From Rahnella inusitata (GTDB lineage Bacteria > Pseudomonadota > Gammaproteobacteria > Enterobacterales > Enterobacteriaceae), in the NCBI RefSeq assembly GCF_003263515.1, contig NZ_JYDE01000037.1, positions 46,215 through 110,214 of the forward strand: 64,000 nucleotides of DNA, in the 5' to 3' direction. Each line of letters begins with the position of its first letter. Positions within the stretch are counted from its first letter, which is position 1. Shown here piece after piece: positions 1 to 7,023 of this stretch. Under the pieces are notes generated by a model. It was given only the letters and a program-made list of their open reading frames with translations. It was not told where the DNA came from and made no database searches. A program made the position numbers and the translations under genes.

Positions 1-863
1 TCCTGTGCCGGTTCGCCCATTTTGCCTCCCTGATGCAAATATTCGGGCTGAGCGTGTTTTGCTCCCTGCTGGCACCGGCCGGCTTTTCGGCGATGTTACT
101 GCGAAAAAACCAGACGCTGATGATGTGGTCTGGCGCGGTTGCGGCGGTAACGTCTGTCGGGATGCTGTCGATTCAGGCCATGCTGATGGGTAATGGCTGG
201 AGTGATGGCCTGAACCTGAATGTCTGGTTGCTGGTGCTGACCACTACGTTTGGTGAAGTCTGGCGCTGGCATTTGCTGCTGACCGCCGCACTGATGCTGG
301 TTTTGCTAATGGACTGGCTGTCGGTGCGCAATCTGCTGGTGTTTCTGTGCTCGCTCGGTTTGTTGCTGAGTCAGGCGCTGATCGGCCATGCGGCCATGCA
401 TGACGGCATGTTAGGGCTCATCCACCGTCTCAATCATATGGTGCATCTGCTAAGTGCCGCGTACTGGTTCGGATGCTTGCTCCCGCTGCTGGCGTGCATG
501 TACTACACCCGTAAACCTGAGTTGCGGCCTTTTGCCATCGCCACGCTGATCCGTTTTTCGACATGGGGTCATGCCGCTGTCGCGTTGGTCATACTCACGG
601 GCATCGTCAATACCGCCATCGTTTTGCAGCGCTGGCCGACGGAGCTGACGTCGCTTTATCAATGTCTTCTGGTTATCAAGATTCTGCTGGTCGGCATTAT
701 GGCCGCTGTCGCCGTGTACAACCGTTATCGTCTGGTGCCGCTGATGGGTAAGGACTCCGGTCATACCGAACGCCGTTTTGTACTGATGACATGGATTGAG
801 TGGGGGCTGGCGCTTTTGGTTTTGCTGCTGGTGAGCCTGTTTGCCACGCTGGCGCCGCGCTGA
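1..863 (+). CDS. copD: CopD family copper-resistance membrane protein (5' end cut by window)
   Basis: The reading frame is open from base 3, before the first ATG at 33, so the start lies outside the window. The product is almost entirely hydrophobic helices and matches E. coli YebZ/CopD, for example in its segments around GHAAMHDGM and the C-terminal LVSLFATLAPR. CopD-family proteins are inner-membrane proteins linked to copper handling. yebY follows 49 bp downstream on the same strand, as in the enterobacterial yobA-yebZ-yebY cluster. Assignment by family and synteny is firm; transport activity is inferred. Confidence 0.9.
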   Translation, partial: LCRFAHFASLMQIFGLSVFCSLLAPAGFSAMLLRKNQTLMMWSGAVAAVTSVGMLSIQAMLMGNGWSDGLNLNVWLLVLTTTFGEVWRWHLLLTAALMLVLLMDWLSVRNLLVFLCSLGLLLSQALIGHAAMHDGMLGLIHRLNHMVHLLSAAYWFGCLLPLLACMYYTRKPELRPFAIATLIRFSTWGHAAVALVILTGIVNTAIVLQRWPTELTSLYQCLLVIKILLVGIMAAVAVYNRYRLVPLMGKDSGHTERRFVLMTWIEWGLALLVLLLVSLFATLAPR

Positions 864-912
864 AGCGGCCTTTATAACCTATTAAGAATTTAATCATTAC
901 CGAGGAAAAATC

Positions 913-1248
913 ATGAGGAAAACACTGCTTGCCTGCGTGCTGCTGACCTTATCTGCCAGCAGTCTGGCTGCGCCACAGCTGGAAACGGTCAGCCGCTTAC
1001 AGTACGGAAAGGCGTGGGCATTCACCCGTGAAGAAGTCATGCTGCAATGCCGCCCGGGCCATGCGCTGTATGTGATCAACGACAGCACGCTGGCGCAATA
1101 TCCTCTGAACGACGTGGCGAAAGAGCAGGTTAAAAACCGTCAGGTTCAGGCAGTTCCGTTGGAAAAAATCTGGCTGGATGACCCGCAAAATCCGGGACAA
1201 AAAATGAGCCTCGCGCCATTTATCACCAAAGCGGAATCGCTCTGCTGA
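913..1248 (+). CDS. yebY: YebY family periplasmic protein (DUF2511)
   Basis: A 111-residue protein with a clear N-terminal signal peptide ([20 protein letters not shown]) followed by a small soluble domain, close in length to E. coli YebY. It lies directly downstream of copD in the same order as in E. coli and is probably exported to the periplasm. An AGGA-type ribosome-binding site (cgAGGAaaaatc) precedes the ATG. YebY is co-located with copper-responsive genes in E. coli, so a role in copper homeostasis is plausible but is not shown by the sequence. Confidence 0.88.
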   Translation: MRKTLLACVLLTLSASSLAAPQLETVSRLQYGKAWAFTREEVMLQCRPGHALYVINDSTLAQYPLNDVAKEQVKNRQVQAVPLEKIWLDDPQNPGQKMSLAPFITKAESLC

Positions 1249-1376
1249 GTTGCTGTGCAGCGAATAAGTGACTGTTGTTAAACTCATGCTTTGAGAATGT
1301 TGTCACATAATGAAAATAATACAGCATTGTTATTATCACTATGTTGCGAGTTGAGTGGAAAATAGTCAGACGTCGG

Positions 1377-1383
1377 CTATTCT
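1377..1383 (+). promoter_or_regulatory. Putative sigma-S type -10 element of sdsR
   Basis: CTATTCT lies 7 bp before the predicted SdsR start near 1390. SdsR is known in E. coli and Salmonella to be strongly sigma-S dependent, and the CTAT-type -10 fits. No good -35 hexamer is visible, which is usual for such promoters. Confidence 0.5.
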
Positions 1384-1389
1384 TTACTT

Positions 1390-1494
1390 TGTACGGCTTA
1401 ACCGCCTGCATTAATGCCAACTTTTAGCGCACGGCTCTCTCCCAAGAGCCATTTCCCTAGACCGAATATAGGACTCGTATTCGGTCTTTTTTTT
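1390..1494 (+). ncRNA. sdsR: Small regulatory RNA SdsR (RyeB)
   Basis: The stretch from CCTGCATTAATGCC (1405) through the internal hairpin GGCTCT...AGAGCC to the terminator stem GACCGAATA/TATTCGGTC (1460-1486) and T8 run is nearly identical to the E. coli SdsR sequence I recall. It sits next to yebY, its E. coli position. SdsR is an Hfq-associated, sigma-S-dependent RNA that represses several mRNAs. The 3' half of its terminator doubles as the left attachment site of the adjoining prophage, so the RNA stays complete after integration. The 5' end is estimated by alignment and may be off by a base or two. Confidence 0.93.
1477..1493. other. attL core
   Basis: The 17-mer GTATTCGGTCTTTTTTT occurs here, inside the sdsR terminator, and again at 38968-38984. 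The two copies bracket all phage genes and end next to chromosomal genes, which defines the prophage ends. Confidence 0.88.
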
Positions 1495-1513
1495 GCCTGT
1501 TTTTAAAATCAAC

Positions 1514-1599
1514 CACTTATAATAAAAACAATCACTTAGGCTATTCTCACTTACCCTCAATGTTACTCATTTGGATTCTCCATCGCCATTTTATCGCCA
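1514..1599. repeat. Candidate left arm-type integrase sites
   Basis: CACTTA occurs three times in the same orientation (1514, 1533, 1548). ATCGCCA occurs twice, 11 bp apart (1582-1588, 1593-1599). The 11-bp pair is matched near attR (38911-38928). Paired direct repeats one helical turn apart inside the att core are typical of tyrosine-integrase arm sites. No binding data; inference. Confidence 0.4.
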
Positions 1600-1781
1600 C
1601 TGATTTGAGCCAGCGGATTCATGTAAATAGCGTCTTCTAAGTGATCGGGGGCGAAGTGTGCATAGCGCATCGTTACGCGGATATCTGAGTGCCCGAGGAT
1701 TCGCTGCAGCACGATGATGTTGCCGCCGGCCATCATGAAATGACTGGCGAACGTATGCCGCAGAACGTGCGTCATTTGTTG
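1563..1781 (-). pseudogene. C-terminal remnant of a P2-type integrase
   Basis: The frame encodes only the last 70-odd residues of a tyrosine recombinase, from QMTHVLRHTF through the GHSDIRVTMRYAHF active-site region (HxxR, H and catalytic Tyr present). It is about 91% identical over about 176 bp to the 3' part of the intact int at 3419, then similarity stops abruptly at about 1781. The N-terminal domain and first catalytic Arg are absent, so it cannot be an active integrase. Its tail (ending MAMENPNE) differs from that of the intact copy and contains the ATCGCCA pair. Probably the end of an ancestral int, displaced when the EVE-HNH cassette and a related int arrived. Confidence 0.85.
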
Positions 1782-1793
1782 ACTATAAGATAA

Positions 1794-1985
1794 CAGGTAG
1801 GACACTGCATCTGCGTTTTGTACAGGGTATGGTCGACGTCCTTTGCAGACAGTGGCAATGACGATAATGTAGTATCATTGACTGGAAATATTATTAAAAT
1901 AGGCAATAGTAATTTTGATGTCCTCTGCAATGTAGTTGAGGCCGTTAGTAAAGGTTTGCTCACGAAGTTAATATCGAATAATTAA
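1794..1985 (+). pseudogene. Possible C-terminal fragment of an unknown gene
   Basis: An open frame without a convincing start follows the breakpoint at about 1781 and ends with SLTGNIIKIGNSNFDVLCN ... LLTKLISNN and a TAA at 1983. The AT-rich composition is like that of the adjoining EVE-HNH cassette. It may be the tail of a gene cut by the recombination that left the integrase remnant. I do not recognise the family; it could also be non-coding. Confidence 0.25.
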
Positions 1986-2017
1986 AATCATTAATTAAAT
2001 TGAGGTGAAGGTTTCTG

Positions 2018-2176
2018 ATGAATTACTTCTGGATTACACAAAAGCCAAAGTCACACAAAGAAGAATTAGAAAACGGATGGATAAGAGCCAGGCCGGCAAA
2101 AATATATAATCAATACAGAGAAACGGTTAAGTCTATCAAGAAGGGAGACTTGATTTTTTTTGTAGTAGTGGGGTGA
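2018..2176 (+). pseudogene. EVE-like N-terminal part of a frameshifted EVE-HNH endonuclease
   Basis: A GAGGTGA ribosome-binding site precedes the ATG at 2018. The frame gives MNYFWITQKPKSHKEE ... KKGDLIFF, which looks like the start of an EVE/PUA-like domain (reads modified bases in known EVE-HNH nucleases). It then runs through eight T (2154-2161) into VVVG and a stop at 2174. One additional base in the T tract would join it to the downstream frame as FFCSSGVISHIGFALG, the expected continuation of an EVE domain. Joined length would be about 419 residues. A real mutation, a slippage switch or a sequencing error are all possible. Confidence 0.7.
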
Positions 2177-3276
2177 TTAGCCACATTGGGTTTGCACTTG
2201 GTTCTGTCATGCACGAAACTGATGAAAAAGGCATATTATGGACGGTGAAGTTTAAGCCTCACCAGTTAGAAATGCCCATAGACATTCGCGTTCACAAAGA
2301 ATATCTTTTAGATAAAAGAGCGAAAAAGTATTCTCCGATAACTTCTTTCGGTAAAGCACATCAAGGTTATTGTTCTGAAATTAATAAAGTCACTGCATGG
2401 TTTCTGCTTTCTAGAGCAGGAGTGTATTATAATAATGACAATATTATCGAGTTAGAAAAAGCCGTGGGATACAGAGAGGCGAAATCGGCAAGTTCAAGAG
2501 TTTCTAATCTCAATTCTCTTATGTCTAAACTTGATCGACGAGACATCCTAGATGTATTAGGTAAATTTGAAGAAATACAATATACTGATTATAAATTCAA
2601 AAAATCAACCACATATGATCTTGAGTATAATGGTAATCTATTCCCACCTAAAGTCATATTTGGAGTTTCAGCAATAGCAGTAATAAATCGAGTACTTTTC
2701 GCTGATGAGTTTACTGGTGGGTTGGATTCGGTTTGTTTCAAAGTTCTTACGTCACTAGGATTTAATATTATAGATAAATCGGTCTCTGATGTTAATTCTC
2801 AAAAAAAAGCTATTGATTTACTTATTGAGGATATTTACGAAATTGAAAAAGATGCGAACATATCAATAACAGACCGAAAACAACTGATTGACGCACGGGT
2901 TGGGCAAGGAAAGTTCAGAAGAGATTTAAATAAGTTATATGGCAAATGCCTTCTTACTGACATTTCCCTTGACGTAATGCTGAGAGCGAGTCACATAAAA
3001 CCTTGGCGAGAATCATCGAATTATGAGCGACTTGATCCTTATAACGGATTACTATTATCTGCAAATATCGATATTCTTTTTGATAAGGGGTTAATAAGCT
3101 TTAAGGCTAATGGTGAATTGCTTATATCACCAGTATTAGTTGAGAATAATATTCTGGAACTAATAGGTATACACGCAGTAACGAGTGTTAAAATTAACGA
3201 AAAATGTCAAAAATATTTGGGCTGGCATAGAAATAAATATTTCCCAAGTCATGGGGATAAAGATGTTCATGATTAA
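2173..3276 (+). CDS. HNH endonuclease, C-terminal part of EVE-HNH protein
   Basis: Continues the EVE-like domain in the +1 frame (GTG at 2173 is the first possible start, with no ribosome-binding site of its own). The C-terminal 130 residues form an HNH nuclease domain of the type with RASHIKPWRESSNYERLDPYNGLLLSAN, in which the His-Ile-Lys and Asn-Gly-Leu-Leu residues fit the beta-beta-alpha metal motif, followed by LFDKGLISF. EVE-HNH proteins known from other bacteria cut DNA containing hydroxymethylated or methylated cytosine, so this could be a modification-dependent restriction enzyme carried as phage cargo. The cassette is AT-rich compared with the phage core. Whether it is expressed depends on the T8 frameshift. 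Confidence 0.75.
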   Translation: MISHIGFALGSVMHETDEKGILWTVKFKPHQLEMPIDIRVHKEYLLDKRAKKYSPITSFGKAHQGYCSEINKVTAWFLLSRAGVYYNNDNIIELEKAVGYREAKSASSRVSNLNSLMSKLDRRDILDVLGKFEEIQYTDYKFKKSTTYDLEYNGNLFPPKVIFGVSAIAVINRVLFADEFTGGLDSVCFKVLTSLGFNIIDKSVSDVNSQKKAIDLLIEDIYEIEKDANISITDRKQLIDARVGQGKFRRDLNKLYGKCLLTDISLDVMLRASHIKPWRESSNYERLDPYNGLLLSANIDILFDKGLISFKANGELLISPVLVENNILELIGIHAVTSVKINEKCQKYLGWHRNKYFPSHGDKDVHD

Positions 3277-3300
3277 AAAATAGACTCGATATAAATGTGT

Positions 3301-3335
3301 ATAAAAATGGCACTAAGGACTTAGTGCATTTTTAT
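3301..3335. terminator. Hairpin terminator between the HNH gene and int
   Basis: Perfect stem GCACTAAG-ga-CTTAGTGC (3310-3327) flanked by ATAAAAAT and ATTTTTAT. It can work in both directions and separates the convergent HNH and int genes. Confidence 0.75.
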
Positions 3336-3418
3336 AAGTCAATATAATAATCGGCAGCAATAATTCATTACATTTCGCTAAAAATGGTATGTTATTTTTT
3401 ATCTTCTATCCCCGCTAT

Positions 3419-4462
3419 TCAACTGATCAAATTTTTGTTGCCAACCATTTGAGCCAGCGGATTCATGTAAATTGCGTCTTCCAGGTGATCGGGCGCGAAG
3501 TGTGCGTAACGCATCGTGACGCGGATATCGGAGTGCCCGAGGATGCGCTGTAACACGATGATGTTGCCGCCGGCCATCATGAAGTGACTGGCAAACGTAT
3601 GCCTGAGAACGTGCGTCATCTGACCTTCTGGCAGTTCGATGCCTGCCAGCCTGATCACCCGATAGAACTGCTTATAGCAGGGCGAGAAGGGCACGCCTTC
3701 GCGGGCGATCAATTCGTCATACAGCGGGCGGGCGAGGGGAACGGTACGGTTCTTTTTACCTTTGGTATTGATGAAGGTGAGTTTGTACGGGGAGATCTGC
3801 GAGCTTTTGATTTTGGCGGCCTCGTTCCACCGTGCGCCGGTCGAAAGGCAGAGTTTAACGATCAGCGTTAATTCATCATTCCCATGCTCTTCACAGGCCG
3901 CCATGAGCCGCAGAATTTGTTCCTGGTTCAGCCATGCCATCTCGCGTTCCGGCTGATCAAACTCGCGGATATTCTCGAGAGGGTTTGGCAGCGACCATTC
4001 TCCCAGGCGTTTCAGCTCGTTGAACACAGCCCGCAGAAAAGCATGCTCACAGTTCACCGTGCCGGTTGACACTTTTCGGGTCGCCAGACTAGTACTGTAG
4101 CCGTTATCAATCTCACCGCGCAGCCGCTGATCGCGATAATGCGCCCAGTCTCTCGGCGTGATGGTACTGGCTATCGGGTCACCCATTCCCGCGCTGATAA
4201 TCTTCAGTTTGCCCAGCCGTCCCTTTTTATCATTCAGAGAGCAGCCGTGCAGGCTGTACCAGAGATCGACCAGTTCGCTCAGCTTCCGCCGGTCTTCCTT
4301 CTCACCCAGCCAAGGTTTGTTCTTTGCCTGATCCATGGTGTAAGTTTCAAAGGCAACGGCTTCACCTTTGGTATCAAACTGCCTGCGGCATCGCTTACCT
4401 CCACTCCCGTTCGGGTAGCACTCACATAACCATTTACCGGTAGACAGCTTTCTTACACTCAT
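3419..4462 (-). CDS. int: P2-type tyrosine integrase (intact)
   Basis: A 347-residue site-specific recombinase of the P2 integrase family. Visible active-site residues are Arg in LSTGARWNE, Lys in NTKGKKNR, HVLRH, GHSDI and the Tyr nucleophile in RYAHF. ATG at 4462 is preferred because AGGAGG lies 5 nt upstream; GTG at 4465 is an alternative. Its C-terminus (MVGNKNLIS) differs from that of the remnant copy at 1563. It lies 139 nt downstream of ogr in the same direction, not next to cI as in P2. A LexA box fills the promoter spacer, so expression should rise in the SOS response. Confidence 0.95.
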   Translation of the reverse strand: MSVRKLSTGKWLCECYPNGSGGKRCRRQFDTKGEAVAFETYTMDQAKNKPWLGEKEDRRKLSELVDLWYSLHGCSLNDKKGRLGKLKIISAGMGDPIASTITPRDWAHYRDQRLRGEIDNGYSTSLATRKVSTGTVNCEHAFLRAVFNELKRLGEWSLPNPLENIREFDQPEREMAWLNQEQILRLMAACEEHGNDELTLIVKLCLSTGARWNEAAKIKSSQISPYKLTFINTKGKKNRTVPLARPLYDELIAREGVPFSPCYKQFYRVIRLAGIELPEGQMTHVLRHTFASHFMMAGGNIIVLQRILGHSDIRVTMRYAHFAPDHLEDAIYMNPLAQMVGNKNLIS

Positions 4463-4487
4463 CACATCCTCCTTTTTGAGAATGTGA

Positions 4488-4515
4488 ATTTTACTGTATA
4501 TAAAAACAGTGTAAA
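4488..4515 (-). promoter_or_regulatory. int promoter with an embedded LexA box
   Basis: On the minus strand TTTACA (-35, 4510-4515) and TAAAAT (-10, 4488-4493) are separated by exactly 16 bp, and that spacer is CTGT-N8-ACAG (4494-4509). The 20-mer TACTGTATATAAAAACAGTG (plus strand, 4492-4511) matches the E. coli LexA consensus at 17 of 20 positions. LexA bound here would cover the promoter spacer completely. Confidence 0.82.
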
Positions 4516-4574
4516 TGTTTGATTTAGTCAGTCGTATACATGGAAGGGGATTAATTCACAGAATCTATAAAAGT

Positions 4575-4596
4575 AAAAACCCGCTTTCGCGGGTTT
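4575..4596 (-). terminator. Rho-independent terminator after ogr
   Basis: Stem AAACCCGC/GCGGGTTT with a TTTC loop, followed on the minus strand by a U run, 5 bp past the ogr stop codon. It separates the late transcript from int. Confidence 0.85.
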
Positions 4597-4600
4597 CGTC

Positions 4601-4822
4601 TCAATGCATTTGCAACGACTGCTGGCTATGTTTATCCGGATGGAGCAGCACAGCATGAACCGTTCCTGGCTCAACAATAATGTCGGCGATCGTTTCATGA
4701 GTTTTGAACGTGCAGCTGCAATTGATATTCTGACACTGGTGATAACGCTCTTTGGTATTGGTGCTGAGGTAACGGCTTGAACGGGCGTGAGCTGCGTGCT
4801 GGCATTTGGGGCAATGCATCAT
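4601..4822 (-). CDS. ogr: Ogr/Delta-family late gene activator
   Basis: A small zinc-finger protein starting MMHCPKCQHAAHARSSRY, closely resembling P2 Ogr. The cysteine pattern CPKC ... CQNINC (Cx2C, Cx4C) binds zinc in this family. Ogr activates the phage late promoters with the host polymerase alpha subunit. The start at 4822 is chosen because GGTGA precedes it; an upstream in-frame ATG at 4834 lacks a ribosome-binding site. It is the last gene of the D-side region, as in P2. The repeated 13-bp boxes before FI, V and O/P are its likely targets. Confidence 0.93.
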   Translation of the reverse strand: MMHCPKCQHAAHARSSRYLSTNTKERYHQCQNINCSCTFKTHETIADIIVEPGTVHAVLLHPDKHSQQSLQMH

Positions 4823-4961
4823 TTTAATCACCATATAATCATTCTAATCAGATGCACTCATTGTATGTTATCGCGTTGAGCATACATCTTAAATTACAGT
4901 GATTTACACAGTTTTTAGTTATGGTAATTCAAGAGAACTCAATCAAATTAAAAGAGGAATT

Positions 4962-5363
4962 ATGCTGTCAGGATTGAATCACCTTACTCTCGCGGTCAGT
5001 CATTTACCCCGCAGTTTTAGCTTCTACGTGGATGTTCTTGGTTTTACACCTCGGGCTAAATGGGCGAAAGGGGCTTACTTGTCGCTAGGAGATCTGTGGC
5101 TATGTTTATCGTTGGAATCTGTTGTAGAACGTAAGACAGATTACACACACTACGCCTTTACGATCGCATCAGATGACATGCCGTCATTTCGAGAGAAAAT
5201 ACAGCAGGCCGGTGCCATAGAGTGGAAAAGCAACAAGAGTGAAGGGGAGTCAATTTACTTTCTCGACCCCGATGGCCACCAGTTAGAGGTTCATTGCGGC
5301 GATCTTGAAAGCAGGCTCCGTTCGTGCAAAGAAAATCCATACGATGAAATGGAGTTCTTCTGA
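4962..5363 (+). CDS. fosA: FosA-family fosfomycin glutathione transferase
   Basis: A 133-residue vicinal-oxygen-chelate protein starting MLSGLNHLTLAV and ending NPYDEMEFF, full FosA length. Metal ligands H7, H63 and E109 are present, as are T9, Y39, W46, K89, N91, S93, S97, Y99 and R118, which correspond to the fosfomycin- and potassium-binding residues of Pseudomonas FosA. One difference is K92 where FosA has Arg. FosA adds glutathione to fosfomycin in the cytoplasm and inactivates it. The start is set by an AGAGG site 4 nt upstream and by the family N-terminus; a longer frame begins at 4899. It is transcribed against the phage late genes, between ogr and D: a cargo (moron) gene. Confidence 0.93.
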   Translation: MLSGLNHLTLAVSHLPRSFSFYVDVLGFTPRAKWAKGAYLSLGDLWLCLSLESVVERKTDYTHYAFTIASDDMPSFREKIQQAGAIEWKSNKSEGESIYFLDPDGHQLEVHCGDLESRLRSCKENPYDEMEFF

Positions 5364-5376
5364 GGCTATTAATGCC

Positions 5377-6531
5377 TCAGTTGTTTTCCGTCGCCTCATA
5401 ACTCACATCTGACAGCAACACCTCCAGTTCCAGGCCGGTCGTAAAGCCGCCATTGTTCAGGCTGTGCGTTACCTTGCTGATTATCCACGGCTGCGCGTCG
5501 ATCACTGCTTTAAAGCCTGACACCGCCAGCGGGGTTTCGGGGAACAGGTCGGCACGTCCGCGAGCCAGTGAGATAGAGAACTGTGCGACGCCGCGCTGTA
5601 GCTTGTCCCATTTGGCCTGTGCTGCCCGCATCGCGGCCTTCTGCGTGGCGTAGACTGTCGTCAGCGCAAACACGTTTTCATCACTGCCGGCCAGATATTC
5701 ACCTTCCTTTGCCTCCTGAGTTTTCTGCACTTTAGCCGTGGTCTTTTTAGCCGCCGGATGTTGCAGGGCGCGCAGGTGCTTTTCTTTTTTCTTCCGCTGT
5801 ACCTTCACCTTTTTCGGTTTTGGTTCTTTAGTATGTAGCCAGGTGGCTGATACGCCGGTATAAGCGTCACGGTCAGCAATATTGAAGGTGTGCCCGTCGC
5901 CGTCACTACGGGTCAGTGTCATTTGAGGGATCGGTTTGCCACTGGCGGTGAGGGCTGAGCCTGGCTTAATGAAAATCAGTTTACCGGCTTTGATGGCGAC
6001 AACCCCGCCGTTCAGTTCGGCCAGACGGGTGATAAAAGCCGCATCGGTTTCCTGCGTCTGGTCGATGTGCGAAACCTTCACACCCTTGAGCAACTCGGCG
6101 ACGGCGGGCTGGAGACTGTTGCGCGCCGCGACGGCGGAGACTATCGCCTCCAGCGTTGTGTCGTGATAGGAGTTATCGCGGCGGGAATTCAGGCTGCCGC
6201 GATAGTCGGCGCTGCGGGCGCGAAGCGTCAGCGTATCCGGCGCGCCCCGATGCTCCACTTCGTCCACCGTAAACTCACCCTTATGGAACAGCGCCTGACC
6301 TTTCCAGCCCAGAAAGACGCTCAGCACCGCGCCGCGCGGAGGCATCTGCATCAGCCCGTCCGCGTCGTCCAGCTCGATGTCGAGCTGGTCAGCCTCAAAA
6401 CCGCGGTTGTCGGTCAGCGACAGCGAAATAAGTCGCCTGCTGATATCCGTGGTGATGTCTGAACCGGCGAGTTTAACCATGTAGTCCGGCGCAATCTGTG
6501 CGCCGTTATCCATTGCGATCGTGGACATCAT
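5377..6531 (-). CDS. D: Tail protein gpD (baseplate hub/late control protein)
   Basis: 384 residues (P2 gpD has 387), with the family signature SLTDNRGFEADQLDIELDD near residue 45. gpD is the tail hub protein at the tube-baseplate junction, related to the T4 gp27 fold. A lysine-rich stretch near residues 240-275 (PKPKKVKVQRKKKEKH) is probably a surface loop. It overlaps U by 4 nt (translational coupling) and is the last gene of the FI operon before cargo and ogr. Confidence 0.93.
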   Translation of the reverse strand: MMSTIAMDNGAQIAPDYMVKLAGSDITTDISRRLISLSLTDNRGFEADQLDIELDDADGLMQMPPRGAVLSVFLGWKGQALFHKGEFTVDEVEHRGAPDTLTLRARSADYRGSLNSRRDNSYHDTTLEAIVSAVAARNSLQPAVAELLKGVKVSHIDQTQETDAAFITRLAELNGGVVAIKAGKLIFIKPGSALTASGKPIPQMTLTRSDGDGHTFNIADRDAYTGVSATWLHTKEPKPKKVKVQRKKKEKHLRALQHPAAKKTTAKVQKTQEAKEGEYLAGSDENVFALTTVYATQKAAMRAAQAKWDKLQRGVAQFSISLARGRADLFPETPLAVSGFKAVIDAQPWIISKVTHSLNNGGFTTGLELEVLLSDVSYEATENN

Positions 6532-7013
6532 GACATCAGCCCGCCTGCATACTTCTGCGCATTGCTGGCAATCCCGCCCGCCTGATCCAGAAGGCCGTCG
6601 GCCTGAGTTTTGATATCGCCGAACATGGCGGTCAGGCTTTCGTCCACTCGCTTGAGGCTCAGCGTAAACTCAATTTTGCGGGCGGCACCGTTAGCGAAAA
6701 ACTCCGAATGTTCGTCACTGAGGCTTTCCACCACGAACATCCCGTAAATCGCACCGTTGCCGCCAATCAGCGACCAGGCGCGACCTTGATCGGCCATCAG
6801 GCGCAGCGCGTCCAGGCTCAGCCTGCCGCCGGTGATTTCCGGCAGCAGCGTGCCGGTCAGGGTGATTTTTTCGTCCCCTTGCCCGAGAAACTGCGGCGCG
6901 GCGCGCAGGCCGATCCGGTCATTGGTCGGCCAGCGGTATTCCGCTGAGCGTTGCAAACTCTGATAGGGCAGGGTTTGCAGCATAAACACGAACATCCCCA
7001 AAGCCAGCATCAT
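6528..7013 (-). CDS. U: Tail protein gpU
   Basis: 161 residues, P2 gpU family (P2: 159), with the recognisable N-terminus MLALGMFVFMLQTLPYQSLQR. gpU is required for tail assembly. It overlaps D at ATGA and lies 10 nt after T, in the conserved T-U-D order. GC-rich like the other structural genes. Confidence 0.93.
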   Translation of the reverse strand: MMLALGMFVFMLQTLPYQSLQRSAEYRWPTNDRIGLRAAPQFLGQGDEKITLTGTLLPEITGGRLSLDALRLMADQGRAWSLIGGNGAIYGMFVVESLSDEHSEFFANGAARKIEFTLSLKRVDESLTAMFGDIKTQADGLLDQAGGIASNAQKYAGGLMS

Positions 7014-7023
7014 AGAAACCTCC

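Noticed and set aside
1390..1494. An antisense partner of SdsR (RyeA/SraC in E. coli)
   Set aside because: It is expected from E. coli, but I cannot see a promoter or terminator on the minus strand that supports it here.
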